This document shows positions 38,700-50,678 of a stretch of DNA of 64,000 bases, piece after piece. A model generated the notes under the pieces. That model did no database searches. It worked only from the letters and a program-made list of their open reading frames with translations, and had not been told where the DNA came from. The position numbers were made by a program, and so were the translations under genes. How positions within the stretch are numbered: the first letter of the stretch is position 1; each line of letters starts with the position of its first letter. Source of the DNA: Blastomussa wellsi (taxonomy: Eukaryota; Cnidaria; Anthozoa; Scleractinia; Plerogyridae); NCBI GenBank assembly GCA_947652115.1, contig OX393567.1:24463550-24527549 (forward strand), given 5' to 3'.

Positions 38700-39150
38700 A
38701 AAGTGATGACGATGGTAATCCCCATACTTGAATATGCAAGTATTGTATGGGGCGATAAAAACAATAACGTTTTAATGGATCTATTCAAGTTCTCCAAAAT
38801 AAAGCAGCAAAGTTGGTCCTGGATAGGGCTGCACCTTCTTCCTAGACTGACGCACTTTCAGATCTGAACTGGATGGATCTAACAACCAGAACACAAATGC
38901 AAGGCTGCCTTTTTTATGTGTAACTTAATAAATGACAATGACAGAAACAATATGATTATCCGAGGCTGGGATTACCATAGTCATAACACTCGTTCATAGG
39001 AAACTATTCGAAGTATTAAATCAAACAGTATATGAGGGTTTCAAAGATCAGTTAATAGTGCCTTATCGGAGTGGAATGCCCTGCCCATGAATACAACAAA
39101 ACTTGATTCTTTTAAAATGTCTTTAGTCAATAGGTTTAAATTTTAAAGTT
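38700..39150 (+). pseudogene. LINE (non-LTR retrotransposon) reverse-transcriptase ORF, 3' end relic
   Basis: One + frame reads IPILEYASIVWGDKNNN, the C-terminal part typical of jockey/CR1/L2-type reverse transcriptases. After a frameshift it continues LQVLQNKAAKLVLDRAAPSS, then DLNWMDL, and later SEWNALPM with DSFKMSL. These motifs come in the order usual at the end of LINE ORF2. Stop codons and frame changes show it is dead. No 5' part is seen. Confidence 0.7.
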
Positions 39151-39637
39151 TCTTTTATTTTATTTCCATTTTATTAGTATTCAGATGTCAATTTCTCATC
39201 ATAATAATTTAGTCTAATTTATTAGTTTTTAATTTTTAAATTTTAATGAGGACCTCGAACTCCCTGAAAACCACACATTGTGACGGGAGCCTCCTCAGAA
39301 AAAAATAATTTAATTAACAATTAGATTTTGAAGCTCGAGATTTCTATGGGGTGATAGTTGATGAAGCCGAAGGCCAATCATGTGTCGGTGAAAAAGGTTT
39401 AAATCTTCCTGCGAAATTTCGCTAAAGCGCGAAGACGTCGCCATTTTGAAGACGACCTTCAACCACTGCACTCTAGTGGCTGTGCCGTAGCTCAGCCAAT
39501 CAAATTGCAGCATTTGCTTTAGTATACTAGTAGATTTTTACTAATTATTAATAGTTCGAGTTTTCGGCTAACAAGAAGAGTGTTAGATCTCAGGGTATCG
39601 CAATTCGGTAATCCCTGAACCTGACCCTAACTGGAAA

Positions 39638-41818
39638 CTAAGATAATGGTTCTAGTGTACTGCTTGTGTGAATGCCACTCTTGGTAGTAGCAATATTCTC
39701 AGTTTTTCTTGTAGCATGAATCTTGCTAGTACGAAATATGCAGCACATCATTCCCTTAACTTTCTCCCGGAATTGTTGATTCAGCAGAGCATATACAAAC
39801 GGGTTTACAGCAGAATTTAACAGAGCCATTGTGTTGGTAATGGCGACGTTGCCAATATCGTGGGATGTGAAATGCTTTAAGACGTAGGCAACTGAGCTTG
39901 TGCCCCAGGAGACTCCAAATATTGCACTGACAGTTACGACAATCAAGGTGACCCTCTTCCGTACCTTTATAGCACCCTGTTGATGGAGTTGGACATTCCG
40001 AGTCAACACCGTGTATTTCGTAAACTACACACCGTAAGCTTATTCGTTACATGACTTAATTGAAGAGCGCCCTCCCACTGAAAACCCCAATAGTTACGAC
40101 CCAAGGTCTAAAATAGCATCTACCATCATTTGTACCAGAAAATGTGAACCAATTCATATAACTTCTATAGATAATGTACCCCTTCCATCATTCCCTGATG
40201 ACAATGTCCTCTACCCTTACCCAAAACTTCAACTCGTGTAATCCCTACTCTTTTTCTATACCTATAGCCTGAAGAGGAACCCCTTTTATGTTCACTCTCC
40301 TTGTATAAAATAGTATAAGCTATTAATTGACTTCCGCCCTGTACTCAGGGATGCAATGCTATCGTGTTATTACGTCTGGTTTCACTTGAGTAACCCTCAA
40401 AACAATGTAAAGTGGCTTGTAGTTAGACCTCGTGCATTTTTTATTAATTTTTGCCAACTGTCCAAATTTAAAATAAATTGGACAGTTTTTTGTTCAAACT
40501 GTCCAATTTAAGAAAAATCTGGATACCGTTCCATAAACCAATCAATTGTCAAGAAAAACTAGTTTGGAGGGCGAAACATTTGCCATGTTCAAATATTTTT
40601 TGGATGCTATATAATTAATAGGTAACAGGACTACATGCTTGTCCAATTTGGAAATAATTGGATTCAAAAAATTCCTTGAACTGTCAAATTGGACTCGGCT
40701 TACAGCCTCGCCCAATTTTTTTTAAAATTGGACAGCATGTAGCCCTATTACATATACTAATTGACATTTTCCCATTCTTCAAATCGTAAAATCCCTTCTC
40801 TTGATTTCATAATCACTCCAGCTAGAAATTTAACCTTCCTCCCAGGACCTCCGACCCCACCCTCCTCCCACTCCCTTCCCTGCCCCCAACCCCTTGCTGT
40901 ACTGTTTGAAATGTCCTGATACCTTTTGTTGGTGAGTGAGTTGGTTGTCTTCGTTTTGTTTGAACCATAGGCTGTACACGATTCTGGAATATAATCCAGC
41001 CATCAGTAACAAAGGAAGAGCAGTAGTGACTAGAAGCCAACTCAAGCTATAAGCTTTTGCCATCCAGTCGTCGGGAAAGATCTCCACACAGCTTTCTATT
41101 CTCGGCTCAAAGTTTGTCACCAGGAATCCAGGGAAAGTGGCAATAAGAGAAAATATCCAAGAACCGAGTATGGTCACCTGAAAGGTAATTTATATAATAG
41201 GCAAGCGCTGTGAAAGATAGACTTCAAGTTTAATTTTATTCCGGTTAAATCCTTTCAAATTAAACACTGCATTGATCCTAATTTTATGATATCTATCAAT
41301 TTCCTAAGAACGGTATACCCGTGTACCTTAGAACTTAGACTAGCATTAATAAACAAAAAACTCTACCTGGCTCATAACATTTATGATTCACTACTAGTTG
41401 CTCATTGAATATTACCCACCCTGAGTTTGCGCTCCGTAAGATTTCCTTTGTTCCCAAGAGGATATATCACGGCGTAATAACGTTCAACGGCGATAGCCAC
41501 CAGCGTAAACGCTGAAGAAACTCCACCAACCCATCCTATTGTTCCACCTGTCAGCGATCTGCATAAAACTTTGCCGGTCTCTCCATCTGGGTGAGTGAAG
41601 GTATGGAGTAAAATAAACTTTGGCGCAAGGAACATCGCAAAAATTATGTCTGCCACTGCTAGGTTTACAAGGAGATAATTCATGGGTATCCTGTAGAATA
41701 AAAAATTTAAAACGATAGAAAAAGTGGTTGACACTAATTAATCTTTTTTTTAGAAAATGTTTGCAATGACGAGAATGGAGTGCACCGTTGTTACGGCAGC
41801 ATTGGTTGATTGTGACAT
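39638..41818 (-). pseudogene. Class A GPCR, receptor 4, with a broken first exon
   Basis: Three intact exons on the - strand, 41690-41420 (271 bp), 41177-40923 and 39976-39638, keep GT-AG borders and an open frame. They carry NLAVADII, VERYYAV, loop-2 Cys (ESCVEIF), proline in helix 5, VSWGTS in helix 6 and NPFVY in helix 7. The first exon is damaged. It has a good acceptor (exon start near 41845) and an ATG at 41818 giving MSQSTNAAVTTVHSILVIANIF, which aligns with helix 1 of the paralogues. It then meets a TAA at 41752-41750, before the GN motif and the usual AG/GT donor. The gap to exon 2 is only about 60 bp, against about 0.5-1.1 kb in the other copies. A deletion across the end of exon 1 and most of intron 1 explains this. 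An alternative first exon elsewhere cannot be excluded. Confidence 0.8.
40619..40753. mobile_element. Small MITE-like element with TGTCCAATTT motifs
   Basis: TAGGTAACAGGACTACATGC at the left pairs imperfectly with GCATGTAGCCCTATTACATA at the right. Both are followed inward by TGTCCAATTT or its complement. Further TGTCCAATTT copies lie just to the left (40455-40515). In intron 3 of receptor 4. Confidence 0.65.
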
Positions 41819-42156
41819 ATTTAGTGAGCCACGGTAGCGTGCAGGCTAAAATCAAAGCAAATATAAATGAATCAGTTATCGACATTGTTAATTTAAAGAT
41901 ATACACAAGGATTAGACAAACCATGACGAGTATGTGTGCCGGTTATTTTTTAGAGCTGCTTGTTTTCGTTAGAACAAGAAACGTTTTTGGGAAGTTAAAA
42001 TCGCGGGCTATTTTTCGGTTGAAAGGGTACATCGTCGGTTAAAACCCCGCCAAAGTGACACACGATCAAAACACAAATAATCTACGAATTTAATTAAACT
42101 GCATGGGCCTAATAAACGTTATTTACGTTATATTGAAGCGTGACATCCAATGTACG

Positions 42157-42159
<3 letters not shown>

Positions 42160-42254
<95 letters not shown>

Positions 42255-42291
42255 GGTAACAGGACTAATAATAATAATAATAATAATAATA
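42160..42291. repeat. TAA microsatellite interrupted by an 11-bp element fragment
   Basis: About 95 bp of TAA units, then GGTAACAGGAC at 42255-42265, then about 26 bp more of TAA. The interrupting 11 bp equal the tip of the element at 40619-40753. Confidence 0.95.
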
Positions 42292-44821
42292 GTCTTTATT
42301 CATTTAAAAGATAAAGTACATCTCTTATGTTAGATCAATAAAAATGAAAAAGATTAAAAAGATTAATTAGCGGATATAAGACACCCTGGTCACCGACAAA
42401 ACGAAAAATAACCCGGCCTCCAGCAACAATCGCACGCGTCATGCGCCCGCTATTAAAAATGTTGTGGTAGGGACACTCCGGCAATGTTGGATGGATCATT
42501 TATTCAGGACTATAGTTCTTCCCAGCTTTACTAATGATCTTCGTCTACAAATTAAAGCGAAGGTGAACTCTGTGCAATATTTTCTGGCTATATAAATGCT
42601 CTAAATAGAACATAATTTTTAAGGCAGTATCTCAGCGCATTTACCCACTGTGAATCTGATACCGAAAATGAAGACGACTATCCTCTTTTTATTCCCTAAT
42701 ACGAACCAAGATCACGTCACTGGTCTTAAGTTGCTACAGAACGTTATTTTTAATACGATTTAGCCATCTAGTTTTTATCATTTCTAATATTTGATATACA
42801 ATTGTAAAATAGTAAATAATTTTCTGTTTTCCATGCAAATACATAGTTTCTGTAATACTTTATGAACACCACTCATTTAGTACCGCGACCGATAATTATA
42901 TTTTCCTCTTGTCGGCAAACCAATTAACTAGAATTCAACACCGAAAACTGCGGCCACTGAACGTACTCTCTTAATGAGCACAATCAAAAATGTCATGACA
43001 CTAGGTTAATATAAATGTTAATTGATAAAGCTTTCAAGACGTTTTGACTGTTATTCGTTCGAACAGACGTTATAATATATAACTAAGACTATAATTAAGA
43101 AAAATATCGTTCTCTTACTTATTTATTCTCTAACAGTTTAAGTATTATATATTCGGATCATGATTTTAAGTATGGGAATCTGTCATGTGTTCCGAATATA
43201 TTAATCCATTACAAAACGTTTATCGGCTCACAAATAGGGTTCTTTGGCAAGGAAGCTTAAGAGCTCTTCGATTCGTAGTTTTATAAATTATGCATTCGAA
43301 AATTATTATTTTTCCTTAATTTAACTTTGAGGTGGTAAACAAAACATCATTCTCTTTGAGCAGAACATTCATACTCAGAGAGCAAGCTAAATGAAATAAC
43401 TCCCATGCACCAATTTCAGCAAACAAACTGCTGGAAAAAGAAAACTGCTCGCAAATTAAACGAACTCAACTGAAGAGGGACGCTTCCAGAAAGGGGAAAA
43501 CAGTGAGGTTTAATTTGAGATTAAAAAAGCTCTCTTCTCGAGCTACAAGTTTCATTCATTTCATTTCATATCATTTCTTTCGCACCTCTCAGAAAGAAAC
43601 TTGAAACAGAACTCACTTGCAATTTTTTCGAGCTCTAACCAGTTCGAGCGCATGAATGATAAATAACAGATTATGAACAGTAAACGTGCAAAATTGTTCG
43701 GCGTTTTCCTTTTATCTTTCTTTGACTTCAAACTATGGAAAATATACCAACGATTCATCTGTATACGTAAAACAAAGTTTGAGACATGAGTGTATAATTA
43801 ATAATATGTATAAACCAATATCCAGAATGATGTCAGTAGCCACGGCATAGGCTGATAACAGTCACCTCGGCCTTGCTAATTCTAGCCTTCATGCAGCCGT
43901 CTAATTCTGAGTCGATATTTGGGGCATAACCTGTATGCAGTTATGAGGTTGTTATAGCAACGTCTAATCACAGCTAGTGAAAGTTTCAGCATCATAGAGC
44001 AGATTCTCGTTTCAAATTACCTGAAAAAAACAATCGGGACGGGGGGAAGTTCCCAGTGCTCAACCCCTTCTAATATGTCCGACAAATAAGATAGTAATCC
44101 TTCCTTCCTCTTTGGTCGAGTGGAAAGCTAAAGTGAATATTAACCCCATACTGTGTTCAAATTTAAACCTTTTAGGTCAGTTTTGCATTGTAAAAGATCA
44201 TATTAATGGACTGTGACATGTTTTGAGAATACAGCTGGCTGCAGAAATTGGTGAATGAAAATAGCAATAAAATATTCTGACAGTCTCATTTAATTAACTT
44301 AGTGCTTTCAAACTCGTAAATATGAAACAAATTATGGTCAAACTGTTTGTTATCGATTTTGTGCATTCCTATTGGTTCTTTTTGACTTCGATCATCTCAT
44401 TTGCAGACAGATGTTCTATTTGGCGGTAGATAGATAAAGTGTAGACAGCACGCGACCTGCATTTTTTTTCTTTTCTTGACAAACAATTTTCGCAAGAGTC
44501 GCTAAAAGAAGAGGTATTTTCACACCTTTTTAATTTTCAGTCCCAAAATGGCACAGATACAACATCCACAGGCTACTCCTTGTTTGTATGACGGTATCCC
44601 AATGCAACTGAAAAAAATTAAATGCAGAATACTTTCATCAATACATATTTTGTCATTCAATTTTTGTGAATATTTGTTTTTCAGACAGAAACCTGCTGAA
44701 AATGAAAATTTCTATTAACAGTAAGAGGCGGGAAAGTTAACTCGCCTTAAGAATTTCTCTCAATCAAATGTAAACTCATGCAGTATATTAGCAATCATCG
44801 ATATCGTTCATGCCCTTGTCT

Positions 44822-45115
44822 GCATGAGCGATGCGGATGCCGTTAGCCCACGTACGAGGATAAACAAAGGCCGAGTGCACGTTCTCGGATCGAGCGGGAC
44901 CGGGCTCGAGCCCTGGCGGGGGCACTGCGCAGTGTCGTGTTCTTGGGCAAGACAATTAATTCACTTGTACAGTGCCACTAATAGTGGAAGTAACCCTGCG
45001 ATGAATTAGCATTGTGTCTTGGCCGTATAGAAATATGTACTCCTGGTTGCTTCATGATAGGGAAACCGGGATAAGCTCCAATCTGATGGGCAACTTAAGG
45101 CTCGCTTCACCTCCT
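44822..45115 (+). mobile_element. tRNA-derived SINE-like element, GGGTACCGG family, copy 3
   Basis: The B-box-like stretch GGGCTCGAGCCC is followed by GGGGGCACTGCGCAGTGTCG, TTCTTGGGCAAGACA, ACAGTGCCAC, a diverged GATGAATTAGCAT and finally GATGGGCAACTTAAGGCTCG. This matches the order in copies 1 and 2, with more decay. Confidence 0.65.
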
Positions 45116-47016
45116 GAACTCCGCACGAACGAGGTTTAGATAAGGCAATCTTATGATCCATATATTTTCTTTTAATCTAAGAAAGAGAGAGCCACTGCAT
45201 TGATTAATCCACGATCTATTGCTTCAAGTGGACCAGTAACCGACGAGTGGACACAAAAAAAAAAAACGCTTAGTACGTCTAAATCCCAATTAGATATGGA
45301 GACTAACTGAATAGCGCTACATTCCCATTTAAGGTGGCTCAAAACAATGGGGGTCACCAAGCTCGTTTTTGAGTTATTGGCGGTTAAAGGGTGTTTTTAG
45401 CAGGTCGTATTGTTTCTATGGTAACCTATTATGTCACGAAAATGATAACATCGTGTTCACCAATGATTTGGCAGTATTTTAATACCATGATTGTAGCATC
45501 AACTGATAAAGAGTGATTATTATGACTCATCAGAATCTAAGTCTTGGATAGTGCTGGAAATTGTTTTGAGACACCTTAAATATTTTGTCACTGCATACTT
45601 ATACAGATGATCACAGATTATCGACCATCATCGTATTCAGCATTTATTATGTGCCAAGGTTTCCCTTGGCTTGCAGCTGGTTAATGCCAGCACTCGACCA
45701 TTATAACTGTACGTCACTCGTTCAATCGAAACAAAAAAACATACAAAACTCTGCGTTTATTAATAACTTGTTATAATTAATGATGGCGCAAAACTATTTA
45801 CAATGAACGGTTCTGGTGATGCAATCATAAAAACGAAAAGCAAAATATAATCTACAGAATGTGCCTTAAAAAGCTTAAAATTGGAGTACTCCCGCACCTC
45901 ATATGAACATTTTTTTTCATTCGTTCTCCTTAACATTAGACTTCTTTGTTGTCAGGGCTAGAGGCTTTGTTTAGGAGTGTTCTCTATTGTTTCAACGCCT
46001 AATGGTATTGCCGCTTCAATGAGGTCCTGCTTGCCCCTAAAATTGGTCTTAAAACGAATTATTTAAAACATGTCGCTTCATGTTAGAACATTGGGTATGA
46101 TAATGCGCGCGTAACGAGAACAATAGAAAACAATTTCTGCTATTTACAATACAAATTCTAATACTTCTGCTACCTTTCTTTCAAATTCTTAGCAGAAAAC
46201 GAAAAAAATTACCCTAAAAGTCTTTATAAATTAGATGTCCGCATTCCTTGCATTAACAATAAAGTCGTCTAAACAGTCTGTATTCCTGTGAAAAGGGGTT
46301 CTAGAGCTTCTAACAAATGAGGGAGCGACGTGTGTACTTTCGTGAATTGTAATAACGTCGTGAATTTTTAATACCTGTCGTAAATTATAATAACTGTTGT
46401 CGTAAATTGTAATTATAATTGCAGTTGATGCAGTGTTTAACATCACATTGCCGTAATTTGCAATAATAACTCCGAGCTGTCATAAATTATAACACAGAAC
46501 AGAATTATCATAACCGATCGGTCGGGCTCTAGGCTTTTTTGTAATATGCAACACTTTTTGGTGAGGACAAAGCACAATCATTATTGTCAGAGCTTCGTTA
46601 AAAGGTGGATAATTATAATGTTAAACTGAAGGCCCCATTCCCAAACTAGGAGGAAGGAGCTGCTGCTGGTGATGATGAATATGAATGGTACTGACAATGG
46701 CAATATCAATTTACGACAGGTATTAAAATGTGCGTGGGAGGCGCGGGTGCGGCAGTCCCCGAACCAATAATTTGGGGGGCGCAGCCACCTACGTTTTGTA
46801 TTATATTGCAAATGGAGATATGGGTGGCACATACCACCTGCCACGTGCACCTTGGTGTATGATGCACCCTACTACGCTTAAAAATGCTCCGCCGCCTCTA
46901 GTTCTTTAAAGTGCGGCGACTTGAACCTTTCTTCAAAGTCATTAATCTATATGCTTGCAAAATAATCCACTGTTTTATGTAGCTGAGCTTTTTTCATTGC
47001 AACTTCTTACGAGTTA

Positions 47017-50000
47017 TCATTCGACTTCAGCCGAGCGGTTAGTGGTTCTGTTGACCAACTCGATGGTCGGAAGCTCGGACCTCGTAGGATGAACTCTGTC
47101 TCTTGAGGAGGAGGGGCAACCAATTGTGCCTTTGATCCTCTCCCTGAATCGTTGGTTCAACAGAGCGTACACAAATGGGTTCACGGCAGAATTAAACATG
47201 ATCATCGTGTTTGAAATAGAATACACGGCCGGGCCGAAACTGTCGGTGCTGAAATGACTCACGATATAGACTATTGAGTCGGTACTCCAGCAGATTCCAA
47301 AGATAAGACTTACAACTACAACAGCCAAGGTTACTCGCTTGCGTACCTTCAACACGCCCTGTTGATTGAGAGAGGTAATGTTAGCAACAGAGGATAAAGG
47401 TAAGAGCGGTAAACCCCCATATGAGCCCTATTCTAAGGTTATCCATCTCAAGTTATTTTTAGATCACTTCAATCCAAAGGGATCATTAAATAACCAATCA
47501 CATGGCGCGAACTTTGATGACGTAGATAGCTCACGCAGATCATCCACGCAAGAATGAGAATGTATGCGTTTTAAAAATAACTTTAGACGGATTACCTTAG
47601 GAGTTTAAAGATGACATTAACATTTGGTAAAAACTCCACGTAGTTAGAACTGAAATCAAGCAATAGCATGGAAGTATACACAAATATAGGGGATATAATG
47701 TTTTTAACCCTTGACTTCCCTTTTGTTTTTAGGACAACAATTAGATTATGAGCTCGGGATGTCTATCAACTATCACGAGATATAAATCGAGAGCGGATAA
47801 CCGAATTGTTTAGTATAAATCTACAAGACTTTCAAATCTTAACAAGATTATCTACTGAATCTTCTTTACACTGAGAAGTCTGAGAACACTTCAAAACCCG
47901 AAGAAGTGACCGCCATTTTGTTTGCAGCCTCCACGGCCACGTCTGCCACAGAATAGATAGCGAGTAAAAATCCATTAAACTCATTCATGATAGAACGCTA
48001 GTTGATTCATGCTTAGCCTAAATTTGCCTATTTGTATAGATAGATATAGCAAATAAAATTTCTACTGCATGTATTTTTAGAATTAACTTAAATTAAATCG
48101 CACCTTTTGTTGCTGTGTAAGCGTACTGTCGTCAGTATGTTTGAACCACAGAGTGTACACGACTCTGGAGTAAAACCATATCATCATCATCAAAGGAATA
48201 ATTGCCATGACTACAAACCATGCCACATTATAAGCCCTTGGCATCCACTTCTCTGGCCATTCTCGCACGCATGCGCCACTTGCACTTTCAAAGTTTACAA
48301 CCAGGAACACGGGAATGTTCACAATTAAAGAAAATATCCAAGCACCAGGAATGATTACCTAAAATTATAATGAAAACACTAATAAATGGCCTTAGCTTAC
48401 CAAGAAGAGTTCTTGAAGCTCAGTTGGTTTGAGCGCCCGACTGGTAATCTGGGAGGTCATGGGTTCGAGTCCTGTCGGGGACTCAGATTTTCTTTGCCAC
48501 ACTTACGTTCGTGTCATAATTGATCATTTCAGAATGTAGTAAAACCAAGAACACTGGAACAACCCAGAATACGGGACACCCGGAACACCAGAAATACCGT
48601 CAAATGCCAATTAAATTGCATAATTGCCAACTGCAGACAGTACTGTTTCGGCCTACTGGGCCTCATAAGTGCAATCGATGCAGTGCTGAAAGTCTAGGAT
48701 GGAGATTGAGCTTAAAAAGCCACCCCAAATACTACACTTGTGGTAGTATCTAAGCCATACCAGAGTGCTCAAACTAGCGAGCTAGTGAGTATGAGCAGTG
48801 GCAGCGGCAACTCAATTTGGTCATGAAAGCAAAGCTTTGTATGCCAGACTTATGTTAGCTCCGACATTGCTGATCCTAGCAGTATGCAGGACGCGTGCCT
48901 TATATGAACCTAGTAAATGGCCTTACTAGCTCAAAGAGTTCTCTTAGGTCAGTTGGTTTATTAATATCATTATTTTAAATTTCTTATTTACATTTTCCAT
49001 AGGGAGGAATCAAGGGTTGAAAAGGTTGAATCACAACCAAAAAACAATTTTACATGCAACCCGCATTTGACAGTAGCAAAAAACCTCGTCGCGCTGTTGC
49101 ATGGCTGATAAGTGCTCACGTCATAATAACCACCACCACCATCATCCTCATCATCTTCATGATCATAATCATCATCATCATCATCATCATTGTCATCATC
49201 GTCATTACCATTATCATCAACCTCATCCATCACCATTTTATTTCTACACCGATAATTCACCAGCTATATTACAAATCAACACATCAATATCAAAATTATA
49301 TAGTAAATTTTACACAAGTATAAAAATGAAAGGGATTAAAAAGTAAATAAAACACTGCATTCCACGAATGTCGTTCCTTGTTGTACTAAGTGTCTGTATT
49401 CTTGAAATGCGAAAGAATGAATATTTAATATCATCCGATTATATAACAATTATTCCATGAGCCCGCGTTGGATATGAAGTGATAAAATAACCAACGAGCG
49501 CGTAGCGCGAGTTGGTTATAATCACTTCATATCCAACAAGGGCGAATGGAATAATTGTTTTAGTAAATTCTCAAACCGGGTTTTGCCGCCGATTTTTATT
49601 TCCACAATTTTACAAAGCGTCCGGTAAGAGCATACAACTTCCGGTCACACGCGCCCCGACTGCCGACTTTCCATATGATGTAAAACTCCGACTATTGGCT
49701 CATAGTCGGAGTTTTTTAGCCAATCAAAAAGCTAGAAATGCAATAGTCGGAGCTGAGAATATACTAAATTATATTATCTCACTCACCATCAGTTTACACT
49801 GAGTAAGTTTGCCTTTGTTACCAAGAGGATGCATCACCGCATAATAACGTTCGATGGAGACATTAGCCAAGGTGAAGACAGATGAAGCAGCTCCCACCCA
49901 AGCGAAGTTTCCACCTGTCAGTAATTTGCATAACACCGTACCAGTTACTCCGTCTGGGTGGGTGAAAGTGTGGCTCAAAATGTACTGCGGTGTAATAAAA

Positions 50001-50678
50001 ATCGCGAACAGGATATCTGCTACAGCCAGATTGACAAGTAAATAATTGATGGGAATCCTACGGAATTGAAAGAAATAGAGAATATTACATGGCCACGCGG
50101 AGATACGAAATTCCTCTTCTCGTCTTGGAAGATATTTCACGAGTGAGCGCAGCGAACACCAATGAAATTCCAAGCCTTTTCTGTTTTGCTGCAAAAGGCG
50201 CGATTTATTACAAAACCATAGCAGCAGTGATATCTTCACATGTGAAGACAACATGTTATTTATCATCAACAATAACTGAAATTCTTAGCTTCTGTAGTTG
50301 AATTGTTTCGAATTTAGTTTTTGATTGTGTTACAGCGAAAACCACCATTCAGGATTTTAAAATTTGGTCCAGGTTTTAAATTTTATTCTATAAAAGTGAT
50401 TTTAATTTATTGCTAATATTTTGTGGAAGACAGGACTGATACAAAGAGAAACAGACCACTGAAAAGTTACAAAACGGAAATATTCCAGCTAATCCCGGAT
50501 TCGAGTATTATCATGCTTTGAACAACTGTTCATGTTCTCTCTATAGAATACCGTGTGCTATGTACCTCATATCTCTATTTTTCATCATGACAACACAAAC
50601 TAGAGTGTTCCCAGCGATGCCGACAAGGACAAGAATAGAGAGAATCACTGTCGTGCCCACGCCAGCTGCATCGGACAT
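47017..50678 (-). CDS. Class A (rhodopsin-like) GPCR, receptor 5
   Basis: Exons on the - strand: 50678-50566, 50057-49787, 48358-48104 and 47358-47017, all GT-AG, coding for 326 residues. The start ATG gives MSDAAGVGTTV. A good acceptor (TTGTTGTAG) lies about 26 bases before it, so a 5' UTR intron is expected. Seen: GNTLVCVV in helix 1, NLAVADIL in helix 2, IERYYAV, loop-2 Cys (GACVREW), proline in helix 5, ICWSTD in helix 6 (Thr at 6.50) and NPFVY in helix 7. The tail after helix 8 is rich in Ser, Arg and Thr with one Cys. Intron 2 carries a foldback element. Closest in sequence to receptors 3 and 4. Ligand unknown. Confidence 0.9.
48383..48530 (+). mobile_element. tRNA-Thr-like SINE, best-preserved head of its family
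   Basis: Starts after AAATGGCCTTA. The head reads GAGTTCTTGAAGCTCAGTTG and ends GGGACTC, and its seven-base acceptor stem can pair throughout if G-T pairs are allowed. The loop CTGGTAA would give a Thr-type anticodon, but the anticodon stem has a mismatch. A B box GGGTTCGAGTCC is present. The tail TTTGCCACACTTACGTTCGT is shared with other family members, so it is a SINE rather than a working tRNA gene. A truncated second start (AAATGGCCTTACTAGCTC) lies at 48913-48960. In intron 2 of receptor 5, on the opposite strand. Confidence 0.65.
49129..49240. repeat. CAT/ATC-rich low-complexity tract
   Basis: Imperfect trinucleotide repeat of CAT and CAC. It produces long chance frames (poly-His, poly-Asp, poly-Ile) that are not genes. 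In intron 2 of receptor 5. Confidence 0.9.
49444..49764. repeat. Foldback element (AACAATTATTCC family), copy 3, with exchanged inner stem
   Basis: The outer hairpin is shared with the copies at 3785 and 17243 (AACAATTATTCCATGAGC and its complement). The inner palindrome differs: CTCCGACTATTGGC pairs with ATAGTCGGAG, and the closing motif is AATAGTCGGAG rather than AATATACC. The phrase between them, CCAATCAAAA with GAAATGCAAT, is conserved. It ends about 25 bp before the donor of receptor 5 exon 2. Confidence 0.75.

Larger units (their letters stand above)
41846..47016. other. Intergenic region between receptors 4 and 5
   Basis: No coding exon recognised. It holds the TAA microsatellite, one SINE and a degenerate tract around 46340-46500 with repeated GTCGTAAATTATAATA-like phrases. 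The promoter of receptor 4 would be expected here if it was ever active. Confidence 0.4.

Noticed and set aside
41484..41924. 146-codon - strand frame overlapping receptor 4 exon 2
   Set aside because: It is out of frame with the conserved receptor sequence and is a shadow of it.
48383..48485. Functional tRNA-Thr gene
   Set aside because: The anticodon stem is mismatched, there is no clear terminator, and SINE body sequence shared with other copies follows.
48988..49346. Poly-Asp, poly-His and poly-Ile frames
   Set aside because: They arise from a CAT-rich low-complexity tract in a receptor 5 intron.
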